Shown here: in pieces, positions 45,151 through 53,906 of the stretch
Layout of the letters: every line of letters begins with the position of its first letter
How positions within the stretch are numbered: position 1 is the first letter of the stretch
Source: Flagellimonas olearia
GTDB lineage: Bacteria > Bacteroidota > Bacteroidia > Flavobacteriales > Flavobacteriaceae
Direction: 5' to 3'
DNA length: 64,000 nucleotides
Assembly: GCF_009184425.1 (NCBI RefSeq)
Contig: NZ_WELG01000001.1
Location: 1,921,870 to 1,985,869, forward strand
The notes under the pieces: model-generated
The model's database searches: none
What the model was told of the DNA's origin: nothing
What the model saw: only the letters and a program-made list of their open reading frames with translations
Made by a program: the position numbers and the translations under genes

Positions 45151-45981
45151 ATGAAAAAGAAAAACTTCCTTTATCTCCTTTCGGGAATGGCTTTGTTCAT
45201 AAACTGTTCCAAGGATAGTGATATTACATCGGACCCCAACTCCCAAGGAGTGAACAAATCGGCCAATCTATTGGCCACGGGAGCATCCGCCAACGACCTA
45301 TTGGCCAATACCAATTACAGTAATTTATTGATTGAGATAGGCTATGTGTCCGGGTTTCGGCCAACCGCGGAGGCCATGGCTGCCTTTGAAGCATTTTTGA
45401 GGGCCAGAACCTTTAAAGCATCCATTGAGTTTACCTACAAAGAACTTTCCTCCCCCAACCAAGAGTCGTTGACCAATGAGGAAATAGCAGAAATGGAAAG
45501 TGAAAACAGGACCGTCTACAACACAGGCGATACCATGACCCTATATATCTATTTTGCAGACTCACCCTCTGAAAATGATGACGAAAGTGAAGGTCTGGTG
45601 ACCCTAGGCGCAGTGTATCGAAACACCTCCATGGTCATCTATGAAGCCACCATACGTGAGCTGATCGGAAACAGTGTCACCATCAGTGTGGCTGATGTTG
45701 AGACAGCTACCTTAAATCACGAATTTGGCCATTTATTGGGGCTTGTCAACCTAGGGACCACTCCCGTTAACCCAGGACATGAAGACACCGAGGTGGATGA
45801 AACCCAAGGTGAAATTGGAAACAACCACTGCAATGTGGAAGGGTGCCTTATGCGCGCTGAACTACAATTTGGCGGTTCTTTGGCCAAAATGATGCGCAGC
45901 AATGTCTCCAAAGGCTTGGCCGCAATCCCAGAACTTGATGCGGAATGCATTTTGGACCTTCAATCCAACGGGGGACGCTGA
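45151..45981 (+). CDS. Metzincin-like zinc peptidase lipoprotein
   Basis: The start at 45151 gives a lipoprotein signal (MKKKNFLYLLSGMALFINCS); an earlier in-frame start at 45076 would overlap the methyltransferase gene and add unrelated residues. The 276-residue protein has a zinc-binding helix LNHEFGHLLGLVNLG near residue 190, and later NNHCNVEGCLMR, a possible Met-turn. The metzincin third His of H-E-x-x-H-x-x-G-x-x-H is Asn here, so the third ligand may come from the nearby HEDTE. It is a surface or periplasmic peptidase by inference. Confidence 0.75.
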   Translation: MKKKNFLYLLSGMALFINCSKDSDITSDPNSQGVNKSANLLATGASANDLLANTNYSNLLIEIGYVSGFRPTAEAMAAFEAFLRARTFKASIEFTYKELSSPNQESLTNEEIAEMESENRTVYNTGDTMTLYIYFADSPSENDDESEGLVTLGAVYRNTSMVIYEATIRELIGNSVTISVADVETATLNHEFGHLLGLVNLGTTPVNPGHEDTEVDETQGEIGNNHCNVEGCLMRAELQFGGSLAKMMRSNVSKGLAAIPELDAECILDLQSNGGR

Positions 45982-45991
45982 TTACTATAAA

Positions 45992-46624
45992 TTAAGGGAT
46001 ATTCAAATATTTATGGGTCTGCAACGAAACTTTCCATTTGGGGTGTTGCATCACATAGTCCACAATCATGGGGACTATTTTTTCGCGAACACTCCATTCC
46101 GGCTGTAAATAAAGGATACAATCTTCTTTGACCTTAGCGGCCTGTTCTTCGGCAAAAATAAAATCATGCTTATTGTAGACAATGACCTTTAGCTCATCTG
46201 CCTTTTCATAGATTTTGTCTTCGGGTAATTTGTTTTTTTTTGGAGAAAGACAAATCCAGTCCCAAATCCCGGTGAGGGGATAGGCTCCCGAAGTTTCAAT
46301 ATGGGTTTGCAGGTTCCTTGCTTTCAATCCCTCGGTCAAGGGACCCATATCCCAAGTCAAGGGTTCCCCTCCCGTGACCACTATGGTATTGGAATATTTT
46401 GCCGCATGGTCCACAATCTGGTCCACAGCCGTTGGAGGATGGGTCTCGGCATTCCAGCTTTCCTTCACATCACACCAATGGCATCCAACATCGCACCCCC
46501 CTACCCGTATAAAATAAGCAGCCGTACCTTTATGGTATCCCTCTCCTTGAATGGTATAAAATTCCTCCATCAAGGGAAGCATCAAGCCCTTGTCCACCAA
46601 ATCCATAACATTGTCTTCAACCAT
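45992..46624 (-). CDS. queE: 7-carboxy-7-deazaguanine synthase QueE
   Basis: A 210-residue radical SAM enzyme. The start of the domain reads EEFYTIQGEG, followed by GGCDVGCHWCDVKESW with the 4Fe-4S cysteines Cys44, Cys48 and Cys51, and VVTGGEPL. This is the QueE signature for ring contraction of 6-carboxy-tetrahydropterin to 7-carboxy-7-deazaguanine in queuosine synthesis. No other queuosine gene is adjacent. The gene is convergent with the metzincin-like gene (10-bp gap). Confidence 0.92.
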   Translation of the reverse strand: MVEDNVMDLVDKGLMLPLMEEFYTIQGEGYHKGTAAYFIRVGGCDVGCHWCDVKESWNAETHPPTAVDQIVDHAAKYSNTIVVTGGEPLTWDMGPLTEGLKARNLQTHIETSGAYPLTGIWDWICLSPKKNKLPEDKIYEKADELKVIVYNKHDFIFAEEQAAKVKEDCILYLQPEWSVREKIVPMIVDYVMQHPKWKVSLQTHKYLNIP

Positions 46625-46707
46625 AGTGCAAAGATAGGCATAGTCTTGTTCACCGCATCTTTTCTCTTTCCCATAAATTCCCCTATTTTTATCCCAAATT
46701 CATCGCA

Positions 46708-48216
46708 ATGGACAACAAAGAAAAATTCTTTGAGCAAATAGAGCAGGGGTATACCACCAAGGGTGACTATATTACAGTTGGAGCGGGTATGTTGGATGGG
46801 GAGACCATTACCAACGCATTTATAAAGATTCCCTTGAAAACCCTTAACCGCCATGGTCTCATTGCAGGTGCCACCGGTACGGGAAAGACCAAAACGTTGC
46901 AGGTACTTGCCGAAAATCTATCCGACAAAGGTATCCCTGTCCTACTGATGGACCTTAAAGGGGATCTTAGTGGAATTGCCCAACCCAGTCCCGGACATCA
47001 CAAAATTGATGAACGACATGAAAAAATAGGACTCCCTTTCGAAGCCAAGGGGTTTCCTGTTGAGATTTTATCCCTATCCGAACAGGATGGCGTACGTCTA
47101 CGGGCCACCGTTTCCGAGTTTGGACCTGTGTTACTCTCGCGAATTTTGGACCTTTCGGTAACCCAGGAAGGTATTGTGGCCGTAGTCTTCAAATATTGTG
47201 ATGACAACAAGCTACCACTGTTGGACCTGAAGGATTTTAAAAAGGTCCTCCAATATGCCACTGGAGAGGGCAAAGAGGAATTCCAAAAAGATTATGGTCG
47301 TATCTCCACCAGCTCTACGGGTACCATTCTGCGTAAAATCATTGAATTGGAACAACAGGGGGCCGATATTTTCTTTGGGGAAAAATCCTTTGATGTGGAA
47401 GATTTGGTGCGTATCGATGAGAATGGAAGGGGGTATGTGAACATTATTCGATTGACCGATATCCAAGACCGACCTAAATTGTTCTCAACATTCATGTTGA
47501 GCCTATTGGCCGAAATCTATTCCACTTTTCCCGAACAAGGCGATAGTGAACGACCCGAGTTGGTCCTCTTTATCGATGAGGCCCACTTAATTTTCGACAA
47601 TGCTTCCAAAGCCCTTTTGGACCAGATAGAAAGTATTGTAAAGTTGATTCGTTCCAAGGGTATTGGACTCTATTTTGTGACCCAAAACCCCACCGATGTG
47701 CCCGATGAAGTGCTGGCACAATTGGGCCTTAAGGTACAGCATGCGCTCCGCGCCTTTACCGCCAAGGATCGGAAAGCCATAAAGCTCACCGCACAGAACT
47801 ACCCCATTTCCGAGTTTTACGACACTGCGGAAGTCCTTACTTCATTGGGAACGGGGGAAGCCCTGGTCTCAGCATTGGACGAAAAGGGACGGCCCACCCC
47901 TTTGGCCGCCACCATGATGCGGGCACCCATGAGCCGTATGGATATTTTAACCGATGCCGAGCTCAAGGACGTTCTGGACCAATCCAAATTGATCAAAAAA
48001 TACAATGAGGAAATCGATAGGGAAAGTGCCTATGAAATCCTCAATGAAAAAATTGAAAAAGCCGAAAAAGAGGCCGAAAAGGAAAAAGAACATAAAACCA
48101 CTTCCAGTAGATCCACTACCCGAAGGAGCACACGGATGAATCCTGTGGTCAAAGTATTGACCAGTGCCACCTTTATTAGGGGAGTTATGGGGGTATTGAA
48201 AAAAGTAATTCGATAA
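46708..48216 (+). CDS. HerA-like helicase C-terminal domain ATPase (DUF853/YjgR)
   Basis: A 502-residue cytosolic P-loop ATPase. Walker A is GATGTGKTKTLQ (about residues 54-65), Walker B is ELVLFIDEAHLIF, and IYFVTQNPTD-type sensor residues follow (seen as LYFVTQNPTDVPD). The C-terminal 60 residues are a charged coiled-coil and basic tail. The family is of FtsK/HerA type; its cellular role is not established. It lies 6 bp upstream of the DUF1131-like lipoprotein gene, so the two are probably cotranscribed. Confidence 0.9.
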   Translation: MDNKEKFFEQIEQGYTTKGDYITVGAGMLDGETITNAFIKIPLKTLNRHGLIAGATGTGKTKTLQVLAENLSDKGIPVLLMDLKGDLSGIAQPSPGHHKIDERHEKIGLPFEAKGFPVEILSLSEQDGVRLRATVSEFGPVLLSRILDLSVTQEGIVAVVFKYCDDNKLPLLDLKDFKKVLQYATGEGKEEFQKDYGRISTSSTGTILRKIIELEQQGADIFFGEKSFDVEDLVRIDENGRGYVNIIRLTDIQDRPKLFSTFMLSLLAEIYSTFPEQGDSERPELVLFIDEAHLIFDNASKALLDQIESIVKLIRSKGIGLYFVTQNPTDVPDEVLAQLGLKVQHALRAFTAKDRKAIKLTAQNYPISEFYDTAEVLTSLGTGEALVSALDEKGRPTPLAATMMRAPMSRMDILTDAELKDVLDQSKLIKKYNEEIDRESAYEILNEKIEKAEKEAEKEKEHKTTSSRSTTRRSTRMNPVVKVLTSATFIRGVMGVLKKVIR

Positions 48217-48222
48217 CAACTT

Positions 48223-48768
48223 ATGAAAAGAATAGTACAGGCCTTAACCGTTATGGCCACCTTATTGATAGCATCCTGCGAAAAAAATACCACATTCCTT
48301 ATTACCGAAAACAGTGTAGGCCCGCTGGAGAAAAGCTCAGCTGTTTCTGAATTGGAAACCCTATTTACAGGGGATTCCATTGTGCGGGACACTGCTTTGG
48401 CCCAGCTGGGTTCCAGCAACAAAAAGATAGAAGTCTTTGAAAAAGGGGGACAGCATTTGCTGACCCTAACTCCAAGTACCGATAGCATTCCCACCATTAC
48501 CAATGTGAGGATCATGGACCCCAGATATCTATCGGACAAAGGCATTGGTTTGCAGAGTACGTTTGGGGAAATTCAGAAAAAATATCCCATTAAAAAGATT
48601 GTGACCACTTTGAACAGTATCGTGATCTTTCCAAAGCAAAGTAATCTGTATTTCACCTTGGATAAAGAAGAGTTGCCCGCCGACCTGCGCTTTACCACAT
48701 CAAATATTGAGGCCGTGCAAATCCCCAACGAGGCCAAGATCAAATATTTAATGTTAGGTTGGGAATAA
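48223..48768 (+). CDS. DUF1131-like (YfeY-type) lipoprotein
   Basis: A 181-residue protein with a lipoprotein signal ending at IASC (MKRIVQALTVMATLLIASCE). The mature part (NSVGPLEKSS, RIMDPRYLSDKGIGLQSTFG, then IVIFPKQSNLYFTLD) looks like the DUF1131 fold of the E. coli RpoE-regulated lipoprotein YfeY. The assignment is by pattern, not by a search. Function unknown. Probably cotranscribed with the HerA-like gene. Confidence 0.62.
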   Translation: MKRIVQALTVMATLLIASCEKNTTFLITENSVGPLEKSSAVSELETLFTGDSIVRDTALAQLGSSNKKIEVFEKGGQHLLTLTPSTDSIPTITNVRIMDPRYLSDKGIGLQSTFGEIQKKYPIKKIVTTLNSIVIFPKQSNLYFTLDKEELPADLRFTTSNIEAVQIPNEAKIKYLMLGWE

Positions 48769-48780
48769 CCAAACTACGGA

Positions 48781-49272
48781 TTAAATCAAACCGTAGCGTT
48801 CCCGATTGGCCAGTACTTTTGGACTGTTGGCCTGCATCCATTCGGTAAGCTCCAGTAATTTCCCCACATAGGATTGCCCAAATTCCGTGAGGCTATACTC
48901 TACCCTAATGGGTACTTCGGCATAGGCTTTTCGGGAAATATAGCCATCGGCCTCCAGCACTTTCAGGCGTTGGCTCAAGACTTTGTTGGAAATACCGTAC
49001 ACATACTTTTTGAGTTTATTGAAACGCAGTTCCGGAAAATAGCCCAACCACAGAATGATCAACGTACTCCATTGGTCCGATGCCACAGACATCACATCCC
49101 GGACCGGACATAGCTCAGGTGGGTTTTTATAATCAATGTGCCCGAACATTTTTTCCAACTTTTTTGACATCCTAACTTTCTGATTTTCAGCAATAGTTTC
49201 TGTTTCCATACTTAGTTGGGGTTGAGTGACTTCTTTTTTCTTTGGAAATGAATCAGTAATTTTAGTTTCCAT
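48781..49272 (-). CDS. HxlR family transcriptional regulator
   Basis: A 163-residue protein with the HxlR winged helix: CPVRDVMSVASDQWSTLIILWL, then LRFNKLKKYVYGISNKVLSQ, LKVLEADGYISRKAYAE and VEYSLTEFGQS. There is an unusually long N-terminal extension of about 50 residues, and internal Met codons (for example at 49209 or 49170) could be the real start. It is divergent from a hydrolase gene 29 bp away, and an inverted repeat GTTAC-N5-GTAAC lies between them. The Cys in CPVR could sense redox or electrophiles. Confidence 0.88.
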   Translation of the reverse strand: METKITDSFPKKKEVTQPQLSMETETIAENQKVRMSKKLEKMFGHIDYKNPPELCPVRDVMSVASDQWSTLIILWLGYFPELRFNKLKKYVYGISNKVLSQRLKVLEADGYISRKAYAEVPIRVEYSLTEFGQSYVGKLLELTEWMQANSPKVLANRERYGLI

Positions 49273-49282
49273 TAAAGAGTAA

Positions 49283-49297
49283 GTTACAAAAAGTAAC
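49283..49297. promoter_or_regulatory. GTTAC-N5-GTAAC inverted repeat, HxlR operator candidate
   Basis: Exact 5-bp arms GTTAC and GTAAC with an AAAAA spacer lie in the 29-bp gap between the divergent HxlR and hydrolase genes. HxlR-family proteins (HypR, YodB) bind short inverted repeats of this kind near GTAC/GTAAC cores. It would control both genes. Confidence 0.5.
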
Positions 49298-49301
49298 CAT
49301 A

Positions 49302-50141
49302 ATGAAAAAATTGCTGAACAAAATAGTTCCCTTGGCTTACGGACAATATTTCAATGTCTATACCCTTGTTGCCCCTAAAAAAGCGGCTCACAGAGCGTTT
49401 TGTTTGTTCTGCACGGTTCGAAAAGGACGTGTACAGCCCCAACAGGCCCAATATCTGGAAGAAGCCAAGCATACTGTTGAAGAAGTGGCAGGACATGAAA
49501 TACAATCCTATCACTGGCCCGGTGAAAAGGAAACGGTGTTATTGGTGCATGGATGGGAGAGCAACACGTTTCGCTGGCGGAACCTTATCAAAAAACTCCA
49601 GGAGGCCAACTTCAACATTATTGCCTTTGATGCGCCATCCCACGGCCACTCTACCGGCAACCTCCTCTATGTACCCCTCTATGAACAAGCCGTACATCAT
49701 ATGGTCAAAAAACACGACCCCAAACACCTCATTGGACATTCCGTGGGAGGTATGACCTTGATGTACAATGAATATAAAAACCCCAATCCTAAGGTTGAAA
49801 AAATCATCACCATTGGATCCCCTTCCGAGTTCCATGAAATCATGGACCACTTTCAAAACATATTGAAGTTCAACGACCGTGTCATGAAATCCTTGGACCG
49901 CTATATCCTAGACCGGTTTGGGTTTCGGATAGAGGAATTCTCCACATCCAAATTTGCCCAATCCAACCAAAAACAAGGGTTGCTGTTCCATGATGTGCTG
50001 GATGCCGTTGCCCCCTACCATGCCTCGGCAGCAGTACATGAGCAATGGACCGGGAGTACTTTGGTAAGTACCGAAGGACTGGGCCATTCCATGCACCAAG
50101 ATGATGTGAACAATCAAATCATAGAATTTTTGGAAGCCTAG
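49302..50141 (+). CDS. Alpha/beta hydrolase
   Basis: A 279-residue cytosolic hydrolase. The oxyanion-side motif is LLVHGWESNTFRW, the nucleophile elbow is LIGHSVGGMTLM with the catalytic Ser, and a late GLGHSMHQDDV carries the probable catalytic His. A lid helix region lies between about residues 150 and 235. The substrate is unknown. It is likely controlled by the divergent HxlR regulator, with the VOC gene 32 bp downstream possibly in the same unit. Confidence 0.9.
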   Translation: MKKLLNKIVPLAYGQYFNVYTLVAPKKAAHRAFCLFCTVRKGRVQPQQAQYLEEAKHTVEEVAGHEIQSYHWPGEKETVLLVHGWESNTFRWRNLIKKLQEANFNIIAFDAPSHGHSTGNLLYVPLYEQAVHHMVKKHDPKHLIGHSVGGMTLMYNEYKNPNPKVEKIITIGSPSEFHEIMDHFQNILKFNDRVMKSLDRYILDRFGFRIEEFSTSKFAQSNQKQGLLFHDVLDAVAPYHASAAVHEQWTGSTLVSTEGLGHSMHQDDVNNQIIEFLEA

Positions 50142-50173
50142 GGAAGAAATCCTAATTTTCAGAAAAAATCACC

Positions 50174-50596
50174 ATGCAGCAAATTACCCCCTTCCATGTT
50201 GCCATTCCCGTCCACAATCTGGATGATTGCAGGACCTTTTATAGGGATGTTCTAGAGTGTGAAGAAGGCCGAAGCAGTGACCATTGGGTAGATTTCAATC
50301 TTTTTGGTCATCAGTTGGTCATCCATTACAAACCCAAGTCGGAAGAAGAGCTCCATACCAATCCGGTTGACGGCAAAAATGTTCCCGTACCCCATTATGG
50401 AGTGGTCTTGCCTTGGAAAACGTTTGAATCCTTCTCAGAAAAATTGAAGGACAAGGGGATTGAATTCATCATTGAACCCTATATCCGATTTAAGGGAGAA
50501 GTTGGGGAACAGGCCACTATGTTCTTTTTGGATCCTGCAGGAAATGCCCTAGAGTTCAAGGCTTTTAAGGATATGGGACAATTGTTCGCCAAATAA
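50174..50596 (+). CDS. VOC family protein (glyoxalase/dioxygenase fold)
   Basis: A 140-residue single-unit vicinal-oxygen-chelate protein. Characteristic segments are [20 protein letters not shown] at the N-terminus with a metal-ligand His, PHYGVVLPW, and [15 protein letters not shown] at the end with the Glu ligand. It probably works as a dimer on a small substrate, possibly in detoxification. It follows the hydrolase gene and could share its HxlR control. Confidence 0.88.
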   Translation: MQQITPFHVAIPVHNLDDCRTFYRDVLECEEGRSSDHWVDFNLFGHQLVIHYKPKSEEELHTNPVDGKNVPVPHYGVVLPWKTFESFSEKLKDKGIEFIIEPYIRFKGEVGEQATMFFLDPAGNALEFKAFKDMGQLFAK

Positions 50597-50598
50597 AA

Positions 50599-51225
50599 TC
50601 AATCCAATAGTAATCCTTTACGTCTCACCCACAAGTGGGCAAATACCATGTTGGGCACCCAGCAAAGCCAGGCCACAATCTTGTAGGCAATCAAGAACTC
50701 ACCAAAGGTCAATGTCAGTAACGGCAACCAAATACGAAGTGTTACCGCTGCAAAACAGGCCGCATAGCTGTAAATCATCATTCCCTGATGCAAGGACAGG
50801 TCTTTTTTTCTGATGGCCGTGTATGCCCGTCCTGTGGTGTACAACCAAATCAGACCCAGACCAATAAACCCAAGTGAAGGGATAATTCCTCCCGTTGCAT
50901 AAAAGCCCAAATATACTCCGCAGACTCCACTGATCATGGCTGAACCCACATACACCTTTCCCAAGGTTCGATGTAGGCTAAGGTGTTTGGAACGCAAGCT
51001 TTTGCTAAACTGCGACCATCCCATCAACAAGGCCAAGCCTCCAAAGGAAATATGCCCGTAGAAAGCTATACGCCAAATTTGATTGGCCAAAAGCTCCTTG
51101 GTTTTCCCGGCCAGAAGACCAAAATCCCCAGAAGCAAAAACATAGGACAAGGGGTATAGTCCAATACCAATGGCCAATAAAGCGAATACCATCCAAGCTA
51201 CCCTGTTTCTAACCGTACCGGCCAT
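50599..51225 (-). CDS. DUF2306 integral membrane protein
   Basis: A 208-residue protein with about six hydrophobic helices. The DUF2306 pattern is visible: FYGHISFGGLALLMGWSQFS, LHRTLGKVYV, and LSLHQGMMIYSYAACFAAVTLR. Conserved His residues in the helices suggest heme or metal binding, which is inference. Function unknown. It is convergent with the VOC gene. Confidence 0.85.
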   Translation of the reverse strand: MAGTVRNRVAWMVFALLAIGIGLYPLSYVFASGDFGLLAGKTKELLANQIWRIAFYGHISFGGLALLMGWSQFSKSLRSKHLSLHRTLGKVYVGSAMISGVCGVYLGFYATGGIIPSLGFIGLGLIWLYTTGRAYTAIRKKDLSLHQGMMIYSYAACFAAVTLRIWLPLLTLTFGEFLIAYKIVAWLCWVPNMVFAHLWVRRKGLLLD

Positions 51226-51344
51226 ACCTTTTGATTTTCAGGTAGGTAAGTTATCGAATATTTGGTTGAAAAAACAAGAATCAAAAACCTAAATCGTTAT
51301 ATACAGTGATGAACCGGCCATTGTGCCTCCCAAATCCTATCATC

Positions 51345-51500
51345 ATGAAAATAATATTACTCTTGATCACCGTACTTTTTTCGTCTATGGCGGTAACCAG
51401 TTGCACCAATGAAGAGGGCGAAACCGAATTTGATCATATCACTCCTGATGAGGAGCAACAGACTCTACTGAAAAGTATGGAGGCCGAAAATGTGAATTAG
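51345..51500 (+). CDS. Small acidic lipoprotein, unknown function
   Basis: A 51-residue product. The ATG at 51345 gives a short signal (MKIILLLITVLFSSMAVTSC) with a lipobox Cys20; the longer frame from 51306 adds non-signal residues. The mature part is about 30 residues, strongly acidic, ending TPDEEQQTLLKSMEAENVN. Its last 4 bases overlap the end of the convergent folD gene. The hydrophobic start and lipobox support a real gene; nothing indicates its role. Confidence 0.6.
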   Translation: MKIILLLITVLFSSMAVTSCTNEEGETEFDHITPDEEQQTLLKSMEAENVN

Positions 51501-52384
51501 GCCTCTTTGGTCTTGTGCCTTTCCCTGGCCAAAAGGGTGTTCTTCAACAACATGGCAATGGTCATGGGGCCCACTCCTCCAGGAACCGGGGTGATGTAGG
51601 ATGCTTTTTTACTTACATTTTCAAAATCGACATCACCGGTGATGTAATACCCTTTTTCCTTGGTTTCATCAGGAACACGGGTAATGCCCACATCGATGAC
51701 CACTACGCCGTCCTTGACCATATCTGCCTTAAGGAAATTGGGGACTCCCAATGCCGAGACCACAATATCGGCTTGTAAGGTAATCGATTTAAGGTCCTTG
51801 GTCCTACTATGGGTCAAGGTTACCGTGGCATCGGCTGCCTTTCCTTTCTGACTCATCAAAATACTGATGGGCCTTCCCACAATATGGCTCCTACCGATCA
51901 CTACGGCGTGTTTTCCAGAGGTGTCCACATCGTATCGGCGCAGTAGCTCCATAATACCAAAGGGAGTAGCCGGAATGAACGATTCCATATCAAGCGCCAT
52001 TTTACCAAAATTGGTGGGATGGAAACCGTCCACATCCTTATTGGGGTCAACGGCCAACAATACCTTTTCCTCATCAATATGTTTGGGCAGGGGCAACTGA
52101 ACAATATATCCGTCAATATCCGGATTGGCATTAAGTTCCGCTACCTGCTTCAATAGGGCATCTTCCGTGGTGTCTTCGGGAAGGTGGATCAAGGTGGACT
52201 CAAAGCCTATTTTTTTACAAGAACGCACTTTACTGCCCACATAGGTTAGGCTAGCGCCATCATTCCCCACCAAAACAGCGGCCAAATGGGGTACTTTTTC
52301 CCCTCTTTCTTTCATCTGGGCCACCTCAACGGCGATCTCTTCTTTGATTTGGTTTGATATTTTCTTTCCGTCAAGGATTTCCAT
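51497..52384 (-). CDS. folD: Bifunctional methylenetetrahydrofolate dehydrogenase / methenyl cyclohydrolase FolD
   Basis: A 295-residue enzyme with all family hallmarks: the catalytic Lys in YVGSKVRSCKKIGF, the VQLPLPKHIDE segment, DVDGFHPTNFGK, the NADP-binding VVIGRSHIVGRPISILM, and the C-terminal TPVPGGVGPMTIAMLL. It converts 5,10-methylene-THF to 10-formyl-THF in one-carbon metabolism. It lies on the same strand as ffh, 89 bp downstream of it. Confidence 0.96.
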   Translation of the reverse strand: MEILDGKKISNQIKEEIAVEVAQMKERGEKVPHLAAVLVGNDGASLTYVGSKVRSCKKIGFESTLIHLPEDTTEDALLKQVAELNANPDIDGYIVQLPLPKHIDEEKVLLAVDPNKDVDGFHPTNFGKMALDMESFIPATPFGIMELLRRYDVDTSGKHAVVIGRSHIVGRPISILMSQKGKAADATVTLTHSRTKDLKSITLQADIVVSALGVPNFLKADMVKDGVVVIDVGITRVPDETKEKGYYITGDVDFENVSKKASYITPVPGGVGPMTIAMLLKNTLLARERHKTKEA

Positions 52385-52473
52385 GGTCTGGTTTTGGTTT
52401 TTTTGGTAATTAAATAGTGGTTCTATTGTCTGATTTCAGATATCTGATTTCCGAAGTCTAGTGTCTGATAAAA

Positions 52474-53802
52474 TTATCGCATGTTCTGCATCATCTGCAT
52501 CATCTTCTTGCCGCCTCCGCCTTGCATCATCTTCATCATTTTGCTCATTTGGTCAAACTGTTTCAGCAATTGATTGACTTCTTGGATGGAAGTACCGCTT
52601 CCCGCAGCAATACGTTTTTTCCTGCTGGCATTGAGTTTTGAAGGTGTAGAGCGTTCATCAGGCGTCATGGAATGGATGATGGCCTCGATATGTTTAAAGG
52701 CATCGTCATCAATATCCAAACCTTTTAGGGCCTTTCCCGCACCGGGAATCATTCCCATAAGATCTTTCATGTTCCCCATGCGCTTGATCTGCTGAATCTG
52801 ACTTAGAAAATCATCAAAACCAAACTTGTTCTTGGCAATTTTCTTTTGGATTTTACGGGCCTGCTCCTCATCGAACTGCTCCTGGGCACGTTCCACCAAG
52901 GAAACCACATCTCCCATTCCCAAAATACGGTCGGCCATCCTTGAAGGGTGAAAAACATCAATGGCCTCCATTTTTTCACCGGTACCGATGAACTTGATGG
53001 GCTTGTCCACCACGGACTTGATGGAAATGGCAGCACCCCCTCGGGTATCACCATCCAGTTTTGTTAAGATGACCCCATCAAAGTTGAGCACATCGTTGAA
53101 GGCCTTGGCCGTATTCACCGCGTCCTGACCTGTCATGGAATCCACTACAAAAAGGGTCTCCTGGGGCTCAATGGCTTTATGGATGTTGGCAATCTCGGTC
53201 ATCATCTGTTCATCCACGGCCAAACGGCCAGCGGTATCCACGATCACCACATTGCAACCCAAACTTTTGGCGTGTTTTATACCGGCCTTGGCTATGGCCA
53301 CGGGATCATTGTTCTCCCGATCGGAATATACCTCGACCCCTATTTGCTCCCCAACTACATGCAACTGGTCAATCGCGGCGGGACGGTACACATCACAAGC
53401 CACCAATAACGGCTTTTTGCTTTTCTTGTTTTTAAGGTAATTGGCCAATTTTCCAGAGAAGGTGGTCTTACCGGAGCCTTGTAGACCGGACATCAAAATC
53501 ACGGATGGGTTTCCTGACAGGTTGATATCCTCGGCATCGCCCCCCATAAGCTGCGTAAGCTCGTCCTTGACAATCTTGACCATAAGTTGGCCGGGCTGCA
53601 GGGTGGTCAATACATTCTGACCCAATGCCTTTTCCTTTACGGTATTGGTAAATTCCTTGGCTATCTTAAAGTTGACATCGGCATCCAAAAGGGCCCTACG
53701 AATTTCCTTAAGGGTCTCCGCCACATTGATCTCGGTAATCTGCCCATGTCCTTTGAGGACGTGGAGCGCCTTATCCAGTTTATCGCTTAAATTGTCGAAC
53801 AT
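52474..53802 (-). CDS. ffh: Signal recognition particle protein Ffh
   Basis: A 442-residue SRP54 GTPase. The N domain is followed by the G domain with GLQGSGKTTFSGKLA (P-loop), DVYRPAAIDQL, DTAGRLAVDE, and TKLDGDTRGGAA. The M domain ends with a Met-rich tail (KMMKMMQGGGGKKMMQMMQN). It binds signal peptides at the ribosome and delivers nascent chains to the membrane receptor FtsY. No 4.5S RNA gene was recognised nearby. Confidence 0.97.
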   Translation of the reverse strand: MFDNLSDKLDKALHVLKGHGQITEINVAETLKEIRRALLDADVNFKIAKEFTNTVKEKALGQNVLTTLQPGQLMVKIVKDELTQLMGGDAEDINLSGNPSVILMSGLQGSGKTTFSGKLANYLKNKKSKKPLLVACDVYRPAAIDQLHVVGEQIGVEVYSDRENNDPVAIAKAGIKHAKSLGCNVVIVDTAGRLAVDEQMMTEIANIHKAIEPQETLFVVDSMTGQDAVNTAKAFNDVLNFDGVILTKLDGDTRGGAAISIKSVVDKPIKFIGTGEKMEAIDVFHPSRMADRILGMGDVVSLVERAQEQFDEEQARKIQKKIAKNKFGFDDFLSQIQQIKRMGNMKDLMGMIPGAGKALKGLDIDDDAFKHIEAIIHSMTPDERSTPSKLNASRKKRIAAGSGTSIQEVNQLLKQFDQMSKMMKMMQGGGGKKMMQMMQNMR

Positions 53803-53851
53803 GTTCTTACTTCAGTTTAAAAGAGGGACAAATTTAAGAATAATAAAAAAG

Positions 53852-53883
53852 AAAAGGACGGCTTTGGGGAGAGCCGTCCTTTT
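53852..53883. terminator. Strong rho-independent terminator
   Basis: A perfect 12-bp stem (AAAAGGACGGCT pairing with AGCCGTCCTTTT) with an 8-base loop. It lies 24 bp beyond the stop of the lipoprotein gene on the minus strand and 50 bp before the ffh start, so it ends the lipoprotein transcript and insulates ffh. Confidence 0.85.
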
Positions 53884-53906
53884 CAAACTAACAGATTGGG
53901 GTAATT

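Noticed and set aside
52428-52451. Two TCTGATTTC copies between folD and ffh
   Set aside because: Short and AT-rich, with no symmetry or link to a known regulator; it may be a common flavobacterial intergenic motif.
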